Below are positions 10,851-21,890 of a stretch of 64,000 nt of DNA, piece after piece. The notes beneath the pieces are model-generated. The model was given only the letters and a program-made list of their open reading frames with translations, made no database searches and was not told where the DNA came from. The stretch spans positions 992,001 through 1,056,000 of the forward strand of contig JASISA010000023.1 in the NCBI GenBank assembly GCA_031771865.1, in the 5' to 3' direction. A program made the translations under genes and the position numbers. The stretch is from Nothophaeocryptopus gaeumannii (lineage: Eukaryota; Ascomycota; Dothideomycetes; Mycosphaerellales; Mycosphaerellaceae). Numbering within the stretch: position 1 is the stretch's first letter; the number at the start of each line of letters is the position of its first letter.

Positions 10851-12215
10851 TCATAGCTTTCTGATCTCTACGGAAACATCAGAAGCGCTACCGATCCTCC
10901 AAGCTACATCACTCGCCCGCTGTGCGCCCTCTTTGCCCAGCACCAATTGACACTGATCAGCAAATTTCTCCGTCAGCTGCTCATCAGTCATCGGCACCTC
11001 CAGCGACCCAATAGCATGCTCAACATGCTTTTCAATCTTCGTCCCATCCTTGAAATGCACAGTCAAGAAAACCTCATCGCTCCTCACCTCACCATCCGCC
11101 TTCGCATCAACCTTATCCCTCACCGCAACCACCTTCTCGTCCCTCACAACGTCATCCGCATACTCTGCAGGCCCCGCCTTGCCATATAACAGGCCGACGG
11201 CACTCCCATGGAAAACAGAAAACTTGCCCTCCAATCCGTCTTTCGGTTTTCGCTTTGATGTCAATTCGATGACCAAAGGATGGACACTCTCCACCACTTT
11301 CGAGACATCCTCCACCCTCCACTCTTTCTCCTTCATCTCTCGATGGAGTTGTATACATCCATCGATAGCGGGATGACATACGATCCCGCAGGGGAAAGGC
11401 TTGAATGCATTCTTTTCGACCTCCCATATCCTGCCTAATCCCTCCGGGCTTTCCGTCGACAAGTACTTCTCAAATTCCGGCTTCTTCTCGTTGTCGCCTA
11501 TGACTACATTTCCCCATCCCCTCTTCGCCTCCAGCGCGTGCAAACTCGACGTAAACCCTTTCCTCGCCAATTGCGCAGCTAGCAACCCATTCTGCGCAGC
11601 TCGACCTGGATGGAAACTCTTCGTATCGGATCCAAAAAACTCTCTCAAACCTGTCATCTGCGTTGCTGCGATCCCCATCGCATGAGCCATTTGCTCCTCA
11701 CCGAGGTTCATCAGCTTCCCCACTGCTACTGCTGCTCCGATGGATCCTGTGGAGGAAGTGATATGCCAGCCAATGTCGTAGTGCGATGGCCAGACGGATA
11801 GACCAAGTTTACATGATGATTCGATTCCCGCTATCAAGGCAACGATCAATCGTTCACCGGAGATATTTCCAAAGTGTTCGGCATAAGCTAACACCGCACT
11901 CGCCACCGGCCCCGTGGGATGGATAATTGTCTCCAAATGCGTATCATCGTAATCATGTACATGCGACGCAATTCCATTCAGTAGAGCCGCATGTTGAGGA
12001 TCCGCTCCCTTCTTTCCTCCGAGGATGGTAGATGTTGCTTCACCGAAGAATTCTTCCAGGGCGTTTTGGGCTTTGAGTACGGTTGGATGGTTGGAGCCTC
12101 CGATCGTGCAGCCGATGTAGTTGTAGAGGGATCTTTGGGCGGATCTGCGGACTGAAGGGGGAATGCAGGAGGGTTGGAGGTTGGTCGCCCATTTTGCGAG
12201 TTGGAGAGTTGCCAT
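10851..12215 (-). CDS. MmgE/PrpD-family protein (2-methylcitrate dehydratase / cis-aconitate decarboxylase-like)
   Basis: 454-aa intronless ORF with the MmgE/PrpD fold throughout: ASHVHDYDDTHLETIIHPTG, HYDIGWHITSSTGSIGAAVA and FKPFPCGIVCHPAIDG. The family includes 2-methylcitrate dehydratase, which acts in propionate metabolism, and cis-aconitate decarboxylase, which makes itaconate. Sequence alone does not say which reaction applies. The length is typical. No mitochondrial presequence is obvious. The gene is convergent with the HhH gene, and the AT-rich block begins about 160 bp upstream of its start. The absence of introns and the bacterial-like family make transfer possible but unproven. 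Confidence 0.85.
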   Translation of the reverse strand: MATLQLAKWATNLQPSCIPPSVRRSAQRSLYNYIGCTIGGSNHPTVLKAQNALEEFFGEATSTILGGKKGADPQHAALLNGIASHVHDYDDTHLETIIHPTGPVASAVLAYAEHFGNISGERLIVALIAGIESSCKLGLSVWPSHYDIGWHITSSTGSIGAAVAVGKLMNLGEEQMAHAMGIAATQMTGLREFFGSDTKSFHPGRAAQNGLLAAQLARKGFTSSLHALEAKRGWGNVVIGDNEKKPEFEKYLSTESPEGLGRIWEVEKNAFKPFPCGIVCHPAIDGCIQLHREMKEKEWRVEDVSKVVESVHPLVIELTSKRKPKDGLEGKFSVFHGSAVGLLYGKAGPAEYADDVVRDEKVVAVRDKVDAKADGEVRSDEVFLTVHFKDGTKIEKHVEHAIGSLEVPMTDEQLTEKFADQCQLVLGKEGAQRASDVAWRIGSASDVSVEIRKL

Positions 12216-13078
12216 TGTGACATTTGGAGTCGTTGTAATATACGATTGAGACTCTTGTTTATATGCAGGTACGCAAAGAGTTGGAAGCTCGATATGCAGC
12301 TCAAGGTTCGTGTTCGGCCGACGTCGGAGTTGGGGATGGGACTGCGCCCTCTTCTGATTTCCTCCTACATACTACGTCTAGCTACGTGAGGCTGCTGCTT
12401 ACATTAGATCTGATATAGCTAAAGCTTTTAGATGAAGTCTTTACCTATAGAAGTAGTCTTTAGAAAGGACTCTTAGGCAGTTTCAATCTTTATCCCTATT
12501 ACTATATAGACATGCTCCTACCTGTCCAATTGATCCTTACTCTCGTGACAGGTTAGTATTGAATTTAGGTAGTGAATCTAGGTGTCTAAAATAGGTAACA
12601 AGGAAAAGCAAGAAATGAAGAATTAAGGGCTTCTATACCACTAATTCTTAAGATAGAGGTATATCCTATAGAGTAAGGCAATAAAAGTTTTATGAAGTAC
12701 TCCTAAAAATGCGATAAGCGTTACAGCTGCTGTTAATAGCCTAGTTACTAGGGGAAAGAGGCTATGAAGAAGGAAGCAATTAACACGTTATGAGAACCAG
12801 TCACGGTTAGGGCGCGGCCATGGGGAGAATTTGTTGTGCGGGCGATCGTTTAGCAACATCTTGCGAAGGCATGTCGGAATCATCGGACTGTGCCGATATT
12901 GTGAAGCGTAGACATGCGATGCACGAGGGGAGTGATAGACTCAGAGATATTCACATCAATAATATTATGGGTATTGTACTTTTGTGCAAGCTTCCAAAGC
13001 CTCTGTTTTATAGCCTGTCCCATACCACTTTACCAGCCCTCGCTAATGCAAGCAAGTCACCCCAAAACTCAGAGTAAT
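12216..13078. other. Gene-free region around an AT-rich block
   Basis: No coding sequence is supported. The first 150 bp are the MmgE/PrpD promoter. Most of the rest is the TA-rich block listed separately. Confidence 0.5.
12370..12800. repeat. TA-rich, RIP-like block
   Basis: About 430 bp is strikingly rich in TA dinucleotides, TAG/CTA words and stop codons in all frames, unlike the GC-rich flanks. This is the look of a repeat mutated by repeat-induced point mutation in ascomycetes. I could not find clean terminal inverted repeats or a target duplication. Confidence 0.5.
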
Positions 13079-13961
13079 CTACAAGATGAACGCAGCAACA
13101 CCTGCAAGGATGGCACCGATAGACGAAAGCGTCTTGACGGCATCGCCAGTGTAAGGCATAACGGGTTGACTTTGACCTGGAGCACCAGGGGCAGTGCCAG
13201 TTGGGAAAGCAGATGTTGCGTTGCCCGCAGTGCCAGTTGGGTAGTAAGGACCAGCTCCGATGGTGGTCTGACCTGGCGCAGAAGTAGCAGTTGGACCGAC
13301 GAGGCTGAGAGTGCCGGCAGTGCTGATGCATGAAACGCCTCCTGGGTATTGATGTGCTGGGTTACAAGCAAAGGTCTGCGAAGGAGTGGCAGCAGCAGTG
13401 ACCGGAGTGCTCGAGGAAGCCAAAGGCTTGAAGCCTTTGCAGAGGCCGTTGTCGCAAGTGTTGGTGTCGCACTGCGAGTCGTCCTTGCAGCCAGCGTTGA
13501 ATTTACCGCAAGCCCGGATGATACCAGCGTTTGAGCCCCAGCACTGAGCACCATACTTGCATTGCTTGTCTGTCGGAATGTTAGTAGATGTCTTGACGAA
13601 AGCCTACTCGAGTCTTCCTACCATCTCCACAAATAGCGCCCAGCTCAAGTGAGTTGGCACATGCGGTAATGTTGTCCTGACCTGGTGGCTGGGCAATTGT
13701 CGGTGCAATCGGTGCAGAGCCATCAGGGCATGTCGAAGGAGCAGCAGTTGGTGTGGCAGATGAGGTAGGCAAGTTGGCGGTAGCAGTTGCACAGTAATCG
13801 CGAATGCGGGCAGCGTCCTCGCCTGTGCATGTGGTGAGGTCGCAAGAGCACTTGACGTCCGGAGTACCCGCAGCGATGCACTTTTGGTATGTAGCCAGAC
13901 AGTCGTCGCCGGCGTAGACAGCAGTGATCGCCGCAGCGAGAGCAAGAATGGAGTAGCGCAT
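13079..13961 (-). CDS. Secreted Cys-rich, Ser/Thr-rich protein, probably GPI-anchored
   Basis: Predicted 276-aa protein from exons 13961-13622 and 13569-13079, with a 52-nt GT-AG intron (13570-13621). The signal peptide is MRYSILALAAAITAVYA. A six-Cys N-terminal module (DDC...KC...KCSC...TC...YC) follows. A second Cys-rich module spans the splice junction (ICGDDKQCKYGAQCWG, then CGKFNAGCKDDSQCDTNTC). Then comes a Gly/Thr/Pro-rich linker and a hydrophobic C-terminus (SSIGAILAGVAAFIL) of the kind replaced by a GPI anchor. The Cys spacing does not match CFEM well. Likely a cell-wall or surface protein; an effector role is possible but unsupported. Confidence 0.8.
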
Positions 13962-15354
13962 GTTGATTGAGGTGTTTTTGGAATGAATGTTGCTGAATTA
14001 GTTACTTCTGTTCGATCGACTGACGAGTTGTGGTGTAGGTGGCTTCAGGGCCTCCAGGCAAGGGCAGGTGGCAGTCTCTTATATCGAAATGAATGTCTTC
14101 AGAGTTCGACGAGGGTCATGGAATGTTACTGCATTACTCTTTAAGCCAAGGCTGCCCGGCGTTCTGGCGTTCGTATCGGACCGTACCCAATCCATGTCTT
14201 CAGAGGCTATTCTTGTAGAAGTGTGCCATCGCCTTCCACGATGGTCCTGGACCGTCACACGAGAGCCGCGCGTCTATGGCTGATACAGTATATACGGTAC
14301 GACCGCCGCTATTCACCACCGACATAGCACCTTCTTGCGATGAGGAAATGGGAACTGGCGTGCGGAGTGCAGTAGATCTGGCCCACGGTAACGCCACGGC
14401 AAGGTAAAGCGAACGTCACTTACGCTCTGAGGAAGTCGTTGTTTGCTGCCAGACGCAAGTCATCATCGCTGTCCTCCAACCGGTTCCTCCGCGTGGCACA
14501 CAAGGCAGTGATGGCATTATTGCCGTGGTGATGAAACAGGATGCCTGATGTGACCAAGACGTCTCGCAACTCAATATCCGGAGTGCACGGACATGAAAAG
14601 AGAAGCGACTCCGCCTCTCTTTTGGAATCCCATCGACCTTTCCGTTAACATCTCCCCTATGGACATATTGTATGTGCAGCATAGTTCGCGATTACTCTAA
14701 AGGTAGGCAAGGTCAAGCTCGATCACCGCGTTCATTTGACAAGCTGACACTCTGCAAGGGCACAACTCGCGACAATCTCCTGGTGACACTACGCTCGTAG
14801 TGATGAAACCACGACCAATGTACTTCTTCCTCTTGTTTCCAAAGGCTTGATCGTACTGCTTCAGATACGCCTTTCAGAATCAGATGACGGATCCAAGGCC
14901 GAAAAGCGCGATGAGGACGTGAAGGCAAATCCGGAATATATGCGAATCTTCGTCAATCGACCTAGCAAGTCCCCTAAGGTTGCATTTCGTAGCAAGTGCT
15001 ACATTGAGCTACTTGCTTCTCGTGGACCAACATCTTTTGCTTTACTGTCACTTTGAGAATGGTGGGTAAGTCTGCGTCAAGCTAGGTAATACCACAATGG
15101 CGCCATAAGCGAGGGAGCTCCAGAGAAGCCGCAACACCTGCACTCTGTGCGTCGGGGCGTAGAATCGCCAGCCTCACGAGTGTGCAAACGCCATAATATG
15201 GTAAGACCCCGCCGTGCCGTCCTTGTGCTTTGCTTGATATTGCGACACGGATTTCATCGGAAAGGCAGTTGATCACTGTGAATACAGACTCCTTAAGGTG
15301 CACAAGTGAATCTGCCTCATAACCTAAATACACACGACTCTTGTATCATCAACC
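13962..15354. other. Intergenic region
   Basis: About 1.4 kb with no recognisable coding sequence. The left part is the promoter of the secreted Cys-rich gene and the right end is the promoter of HET gene 1. Confidence 0.45.
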
Positions 15355-17221
15355 ATGTACCGAGTTTTAGACCAATCCGGCAAGGAGATCCGGCTTCTGC
15401 TCCTCAAAGCCGGACAGAACACGGAGCCCATTCGATGTGACCTCAGATATACATCGCTTCTGAACACCGAGCACGACCTATACGAAACAGTCTCCTACGT
15501 CTGGGGCGATGCATCCATTCGCAGTAAAGTGTACATCGAAGGCAACCGTCTCGACGTACCAGCGAGCTCCGAGGACGTCCTCCGCCGCATGAGGACCAAA
15601 GATGTAGACCGCCTCATTTGGCTCGATGCCATCTGTATCAACCAGCGAGACATGGATGAACGGAATCAACAGGTCGCAATAATGGCCGAAATCTACTCGA
15701 ATGCATTTTGCAACCTTGTATGGCTCGGCGATGGCCGCCTGAATGCTGATATGATCGTTCAAGCTGTTCGACATGTTATTGAGGATGCACGGGCTTCAAC
15801 CGAGAATTTTGACTCTTTCCTGCTGACAATCATGGACGTCGAAAAGGGTATATGGAGGTATGCGACGGAGGACTTCCATCGCAAACCTGATTTCGAGCGG
15901 ATCAGGATATTCTTTGCGGAGCCGTGGTTCAGCAGACTGTGGAGTAAGTGCGCTCGGTCTGAATACAAGAATCGTGCATCGACACTACACACAAATGCTA
16001 ATAGTGTCTGTTGCAGTTGTGCAAGAAGCGGCGTTGGCCCCACAAAGCATTTGCTTCTATGGAAGCCATGAATTGTCTTTATTAGACGTTCTCAGAGTCG
16101 CAGCCTGGCTCTTGCACAAAGATGCCTTCCTGCCCTTCCGTCCCGCACGCGAACTAGGCATTCGCAGAGCAGCAAGAATCTGGAGCTTCACCGACCGCCA
16201 ACAAGGTGTCTTCACCGACCAGGGCATTGGCCAACCAAACAGTTTCAACCTGCTCACTAATCTTCAGCTGTTCAATGCAACCGAACCTCGTGATCACGTT
16301 TATGGGTTGCTTGGTCTTTATCAGAAGTTTCACGGGAACGATCTTCCTCCGGCTCTGTACCCAGATTACCGAAAGCCAGTTGCGGACGTCCTGCGAGATG
16401 CGACGAGACCCAGTATCCAGGAACAAGGCTCGTTGGAGCTTCTAAACTTTCTACCTGAATTGCATCTCGGCGATGGTGTGGCTCCATCCTGGCTGCCTCG
16501 CTGGAACTCTCAGCCTGATGGAAGACAGCATCCTGGCAGCTTCAATTGGGAGGACTACTCTGCCTGTGGGAGACATCTTGATTACACGCTGGACGAAGTC
16601 GGTGGGGATCGAAGCGTGCTTTCAGCAGAAGGACTCATCGTTGACAGCATTGCCAGGCCAGTTCTACTGCCCGAGGAAGACACTTCCGCTGATATCTACA
16701 TTGAGGCGCTCGAGCAAACAATTCAGCAATCCGAAGCGAACATTACCCTCGAGGACTGTCAAGCCATTATAGCTCTGACTTTGATTGCTGGCAAAGATTT
16801 TCGACTCCGCATGGTCGACGCCACTAGTGCAGCGGACAGCTTCGCAGCCTGGAGAGCGTGCTTGCAGAAGAACAGAACCGTACCGCCTCGAGCAAGAGAC
16901 CTTAAGAAGCTGACGCAGAATCCGTCACTCGAGCTTCAACGAGCCGCAGAGTACATGCAGGCATTCTACAATGCATGCAGAGCTCGCGCGATCTTCTTGA
17001 CGGAACATGGACGTCTGGGTGTCGGCATGAAGAAGATGCAGCAGAATAATATCGTTGCGATTCTATGGGGGAGCAGACTTCCAGTCGTGCTTCGTCCGAG
17101 TGAGAGACGGCAAGAATACTTGGTCGTCTGCGTTTCTTATGTTTCCGGACTCATGGGCGGCGAAGCAGTGGCGGAACAGGAGAACAGTGGCGGAGAAACC
17201 TCTCGCTTCTGTCTGCGCTGA
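15355..17221 (+). CDS. HET-domain protein 1 (heterokaryon incompatibility family)
   Basis: Predicted 597-aa protein from exons 15355-15943 and 16017-17221, with a 73-nt intron (15944-16016). HET motifs appear in order: YETVSYVWGD near residue 42, then RLIWLDAICINQRDMDERNQQV, and after the splice RLWIVQEAA. A typical later segment is EPRDHVYGLLGLY. The C-terminal part includes the usual WLPRWN and a region ending LWGSRLPVVLRPSERRQEYLVV. HET domains trigger cell death when incompatible strains fuse; partners are often NLR-like or polymorphic proteins. The gene looks intact and converges on HET gene 2, with 46 bp between the stops. Confidence 0.9.
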
Positions 17222-17267
17222 CTCAACAGCATCAGAATGAGACTGCAAGCACACGTTCGCAGGTCCT

Positions 17268-19550
17268 TCACACGATCTTCACAATCCTCCTCTTCCACCT
17301 CACCGCATCAACTTCCCCCTTCCTCTTAATATCTATATCCGCTAAGAAGCGACTTCCTGGCGGATACTCCTCATCACTCCTGTTGATCGCAAAACTCCCG
17401 ATTCGTCTCCAAGTTCCATCACCACAGCTTTCCAGCAGCAGATACTCGCTTCCTCGTCGCATGTAATCACTTGTCTGTATTTGTCGCCAGCTGAAGAGGT
17501 GTAGCAGTCCGAAAGTCTGGCCGTCATGAGGTACGTGCTTTTGGATATATTCCGAAGCTTGATGAGAGTCTTTCTTGTTCATGACTATTTGGATGTGTTC
17601 GAGAAATGAGGGCATGTCCGATGTCGATACGTTAACTGTAGCTGGGTCATCAACAGGCAGAAATGGGGCTTTCAGTACGAGCTTCCCACTTTTGACCTTG
17701 CCGTACGGGTTGCTGGGGATATCGAGCTCCACGCGTACATCCACGATCTTCGCCGTCTTCGTAAGCATGAACAAAGATCGGTCGCTATTCGGAAACATCG
17801 TGCTCTTGCCGTAGATAGAAGCCCACGACCATGAAGGAGCAAGGTATTCGGTCTGCTGTTGAACCTCGACAAGCCATCCATCCGGGCGCTTCTGGCGTAC
17901 GGGTCCGCGAGTCCAGGCGAGGCTACGAACTAGATCTCCCCGCCACATGCCAGCAAGATATCTATCGCCGGTCACGTCTTGGAACACTTGTGCCATACCA
18001 GACAATGCAGGAAGGGTGTCTGACTGCCGGGTGAAGTTTCGTGATGTGTAGCGTCTCACGATCTCCCGCCAATAGTCGTAGTAGGTCATATCTTTGCCGC
18101 CTGGCGTCTCAAGTAGGCCCTTCAGATAGTATTGACGATTCGCTAAATGCGCCTTCCATGTACGATATGGCCTCCAAAGGCCAGGCAGAGCAGTGACCGC
18201 TGTCCGTGGTGTAAGGTAGTAGACTGTAACGACAGAAGGGATAGGCAGTCGGCGCATAAGTGTCAGCCTCTTGCTTTTGGACTCTTGTTGCAGGCCCAAC
18301 AGAAAGCCCTTGTCGCGATATATTTCCATAGACTTGGTGTTGTGGCCCGCCTCGTCTATTTGCCCGTCCGCACAGTCGAAGGTCATTTGCTGCTCGCCAA
18401 ATGACAATGTCCGCGGCGCAAGAAGATTCTCCTGCATGCACCATCCGCGGCTGCTCAATGGACTCCTTGACAATGTCGCGTCTGCCAGCTCAGATCCTGG
18501 TCGTAAGAGCACGGTCCCTGACGTTGACCATGGGAGTCGACAGTAGTCCTCGGTGGCAGGCCGTGCACGCAAGAAGCCGTCAAATACACTCTGTGCCGCA
18601 CTTGCGTTGATCGTAATGACGGCTCCAATATAGATGTCACACATCTGACTGGACTCAAATGCCCAATCTTCGGCAGAGTCTTGGAAGATGCAGCAGGCAT
18701 CTACCCAGAGGTACTGGATTCCAAGCTTGCGAGTCACAAAGATTGCGTCTCTGAACGTTGCTGGAATATCAATTGGTATGGCCTCAAGCCAAGCGCCATA
18801 GTTCTTCGTTGTAAGAAGGAAGTCGCTTGAGCCGCCCCAGCAGTAGGACAATGCAACCCAGCGATCATTGCGCCCTTGGCCCTTGACTAGTCTGCCAGTG
18901 GGTCTTCCAGGTTCGCTTGTGACGTCGATGATCCTTGTTGGAAACCGATACCTCAGACGATGGCGACTAACACATTGATGGTATTTGGAAAGACAGTCAT
19001 CGAGCCAGCTGGCGGCCAAGCCCATGCACTCGTCCGACCTTGCATCTTGACAAACAGTCCGAGCCAAGAAATGTAAATCATGTTCTGGCTCCGCACATCT
19101 CTGTGCACATGTCTCAAACGAGGCCAATATTCGCGAGCTCCCCCTCGGACCATACTGCGCAACTTGCAGATAAGGCAGACCGTTCAGTCCAGGTGCCCAC
19201 ATGGAGGTTCCCAAGTAGATTTGACCAGGACCTAGTCCCGCGCCAAGACTTTCGTCGGTGAGCTCTTGCGGTTGCGCAGTCGCTTCGAATGCTGTCCAGA
19301 TGGCACAACATAGATCGCACTCATCCGCGGAACATCGCAAATTAATCAAGTTGGCGTGATGAAGGAAAAACTTGGGGACCGCATCGTGCAGATCCGTGTA
19401 TCGCTCGAGGGGTCCGGGCGCATTTGCATCGGCGACCGGCGGACCAATGTAGTACGCTTTTTTGAGAAGCGCGTGAATGTCGAAGTTGATGCATATCGAG
19501 CAAAGTCGATAGTCTTTTGTCGGATCAGCCACAAGGCTGGCATCTCCCAT
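17268..19550 (-). CDS. HET-domain protein 2
   Basis: 760-aa intronless ORF. The N-terminal 200 residues hold CSICINFDIHALL and several Cys pairs (LRCSADECDLCC), a common lead-in to HET domains. The HET motifs follow: RWVALSYCWGG, then IQYLWVDACCIFQDSAEDWAFESSQM, and SSRGWCMQENLLAPRTLSFG. This is the TOL/HET-6-like subclass in which the third motif reads RGWxxQE. The C-terminal third carries TEYLAPSWSWASIYG, another standard element. There is no frameshift or internal stop. It lies between HET 1 and the broken HET 3. Confidence 0.9.
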   Translation of the reverse strand: MGDASLVADPTKDYRLCSICINFDIHALLKKAYYIGPPVADANAPGPLERYTDLHDAVPKFFLHHANLINLRCSADECDLCCAIWTAFEATAQPQELTDESLGAGLGPGQIYLGTSMWAPGLNGLPYLQVAQYGPRGSSRILASFETCAQRCAEPEHDLHFLARTVCQDARSDECMGLAASWLDDCLSKYHQCVSRHRLRYRFPTRIIDVTSEPGRPTGRLVKGQGRNDRWVALSYCWGGSSDFLLTTKNYGAWLEAIPIDIPATFRDAIFVTRKLGIQYLWVDACCIFQDSAEDWAFESSQMCDIYIGAVITINASAAQSVFDGFLRARPATEDYCRLPWSTSGTVLLRPGSELADATLSRSPLSSRGWCMQENLLAPRTLSFGEQQMTFDCADGQIDEAGHNTKSMEIYRDKGFLLGLQQESKSKRLTLMRRLPIPSVVTVYYLTPRTAVTALPGLWRPYRTWKAHLANRQYYLKGLLETPGGKDMTYYDYWREIVRRYTSRNFTRQSDTLPALSGMAQVFQDVTGDRYLAGMWRGDLVRSLAWTRGPVRQKRPDGWLVEVQQQTEYLAPSWSWASIYGKSTMFPNSDRSLFMLTKTAKIVDVRVELDIPSNPYGKVKSGKLVLKAPFLPVDDPATVNVSTSDMPSFLEHIQIVMNKKDSHQASEYIQKHVPHDGQTFGLLHLFSWRQIQTSDYMRRGSEYLLLESCGDGTWRRIGSFAINRSDEEYPPGSRFLADIDIKRKGEVDAVRWKRRIVKIV

Positions 19551-19836
19551 TGCGCTGGGGTGAACATTGCTGGACCGACTAGCGAGTCAAGCTCGTGAGT
19601 CGGTACGGTATCAAATACCAGTGTGCAGTGTTTAGAATATGGTTCCTTAATGTTGTGGCGGTGATGGTGGTGGTGGTAGAGACGGGAAGTGTTCAGTTCA
19701 GCTGAGGTGAGTGCGCTGCACCGTCGCACGGGCCACACGAATGCCTGAGGTTAAAAAATTACCCGTTGATGTTCTTCCGTAGACCAACAGCCATGGAGAC
19801 CTCCTCCCAGTCGTTCAGCATTGCTGCATCTCAACC

Positions 19837-21890
19837 TCAACGAATTACGAAGTTCCGCTTCTGTACTTCATGGCCCCTGGGTCCAGTGTTGTACTTAGGA
19901 AAGACCGGTCCCATATAAGCCAAGCCTATGAAAAGATAGCTCTCTCCGCACGGACGCAAGACCAGCACGGGTTCACAGCCTTCCCAGCATACGAGAATAT
20001 CCCCAGGCTCAGGATCATGTTGCTAGTAGCCTATTAAGCCCAACCGCGTGCTGAATGGCCGGATAGTGCTTGGATAATACGCGTTGAAGCGATCCAAGTC
20101 ACGTTGGCTATACTGAGACGCTGCTGACCACAGGCCGTTTGCGGCTAGCTTGATGCTGTTCAGGCGAATGGTATTCTCGTAAAGGCATTTCCTTATACCA
20201 TATCTATGTTCAGAACTCCCGGTGTAGTTATGAACCATGTCGAAATATAGCTTGGAAACCTTCGTCGATATGGTCTCAGCTTCTACAAAGCGGGACTTGT
20301 AGCCGGAGATGAGGCCCTTCTTGCTCAAAGTTTCAAGCAGTCCGAAAGCCTCTTTCAAGACCTGGTTCGTTTCCTCACTGTCCGCAATCCAGTGATGCAT
20401 CAAGCAGTCCGCATGGTCCCGCGAGGAGCAGCCCACTGGCGTAAGCCGTCTGGTCATAGCCCTCTCTTCCTCCTTCTTTCTCTTGACCATGTCAATGTCG
20501 ATTGGACTGTCAGGTGAGCTCCCTGGAACATTGGAAGTCTCATCAAGGTTGACTCCTTCTGGTGTAGCGAAAGTGAAAGCGACCGGTGTGGCGGGTGGGG
20601 ATGACATGGAGGGGCTGTTGTCAAAATCCACTGGATATGGCTGCGATTGATGCCAGCAGGCTGGTGAGCCTTGCCGTCCCTCAGAGGAGGCTTGCATTCC
20701 TTTCCAGTTCATCTTTACTTCGTCCAGAGCGTGACCGTGGACAGTCAAGAACCTATACGTGCTGTCCACAGAAAGGTCACCTCTCTGGATTTTCGGATTA
20801 GAGTATTCACCAATGTCGGTATCATCCCAACATTGTTCAGGGGCACCGGTATAGTTTAAAGACCAAGTGGGGAGATCTGATGACCTCATTGCATTGTCGT
20901 TGACTCCGTCGAGGACACACAGGGAATGAATGTTTCCGCTGCACTTCATTGGGCAAAGGTCGCCTGAGCAGACACCTGCGCTGAGCTTAGTCCGTAGTCG
21001 ACCTGGATCAATGCCGCCTCTTTCGGGTCGATCATGCCAAGTAGACCGTACACCAGATCTCTCGCGTCTGTAGCGACACCATCTCCTCCACGTACGAGAT
21101 GATTGTGGATGCTAAGGATGCTGATGCCAGGTTTTTGGATCTTCGGCCTCAGGCGTTCGATAGAATCCATCTTCGTGTGCATATCGAACAGCATTTGCCC
21201 TGAGGGATGCATTGATAGATGCACGAATCTTTCCCTGTAGGCAGTGCGCGCCTTGCCCCAGCAAATATAAATTTCACGTGCGAATGCGAACTCTTGCAGC
21301 GTCCAGACGCGCTCGTACCACGGAGGCAGCCAAGGCTCGAGTTGAAGATCGTCACCATCTGTAAGGCCAACGCAGCGTAGCAGCAGTATTTGGAACTCTT
21401 TATGGGAGTTATCAGAACTCATCGATGTTCCAAGGAGTGCATTGTTGACACCCGATGAGTCTCCCAACCAGACGTTGACGCATGTCGCGCGCTTGTAAAT
21501 ACTAGCCATCATCTGCACTTGACGAGACTTCTCCAGTCTCGCTTCGATAGCCTCGGTGTCCTGGTTGATGCAAAGTTGATTAATCCATATGATGCATTCT
21601 GTGGATTTGTTTCGCAAGCGACGAAGTGCATTGAACAGATTGTCTGTCAAGGCGAAATTCGGGTAGTCGTTAACTTGGATTGTTCGAGATTTGAGGGAAG
21701 GCCCCCAGACATAGGACAGTGCCTCGTACTCTGCTTCTTCGAGAAAGGGAACCGCTCGCAGCTCGACGCAGATTGGATTTTTCCATCGACCAGGCAGGAT
21801 TGTGACGAGTCTAATGGACCTCTCTCCGGATAGGACGACCGAGGCATCGGGATAGATCGCTTCTTTCGTCTTTGATGGTGTCTTGGACAT
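19837..21890 (-). pseudogene. HET-domain protein 3, disrupted
   Basis: The N-terminal piece, 21890-20946 (314 aa), has clear HET motifs: YEALSYVWGP, ECIIWINQLCINQ, YERVWTLQEFA and DLVYGLLGMIDP. It stops right after SAQVSAQATFAQ. Homology-like sequence resumes at once in a different frame (MKCSGNIHSLCVLDGV) for 308 aa, with an ATGA overlap. This fits a one-base loss near 20946. That second piece ends at TAG (20023-20025). The same frame then continues with QHDPEPGDILVCWEGCEPV and FIGLAYMGPV, the normal C-terminal HET-protein pattern, to TGA at 19837. Two independent lesions argue for a pseudogene, though one could be a sequence error. Confidence 0.8.

Noticed and set aside
12290..12840. Possible inverted repeats (GCGCCCT) at the ends of the TA-rich block
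   Set aside because: The shared match is only about 7 bp and no target duplication accompanies it.
13622..13961. CFEM domain in the secreted Cys-rich protein
   Set aside because: The Cys spacing does not fit the eight-Cys CFEM pattern.
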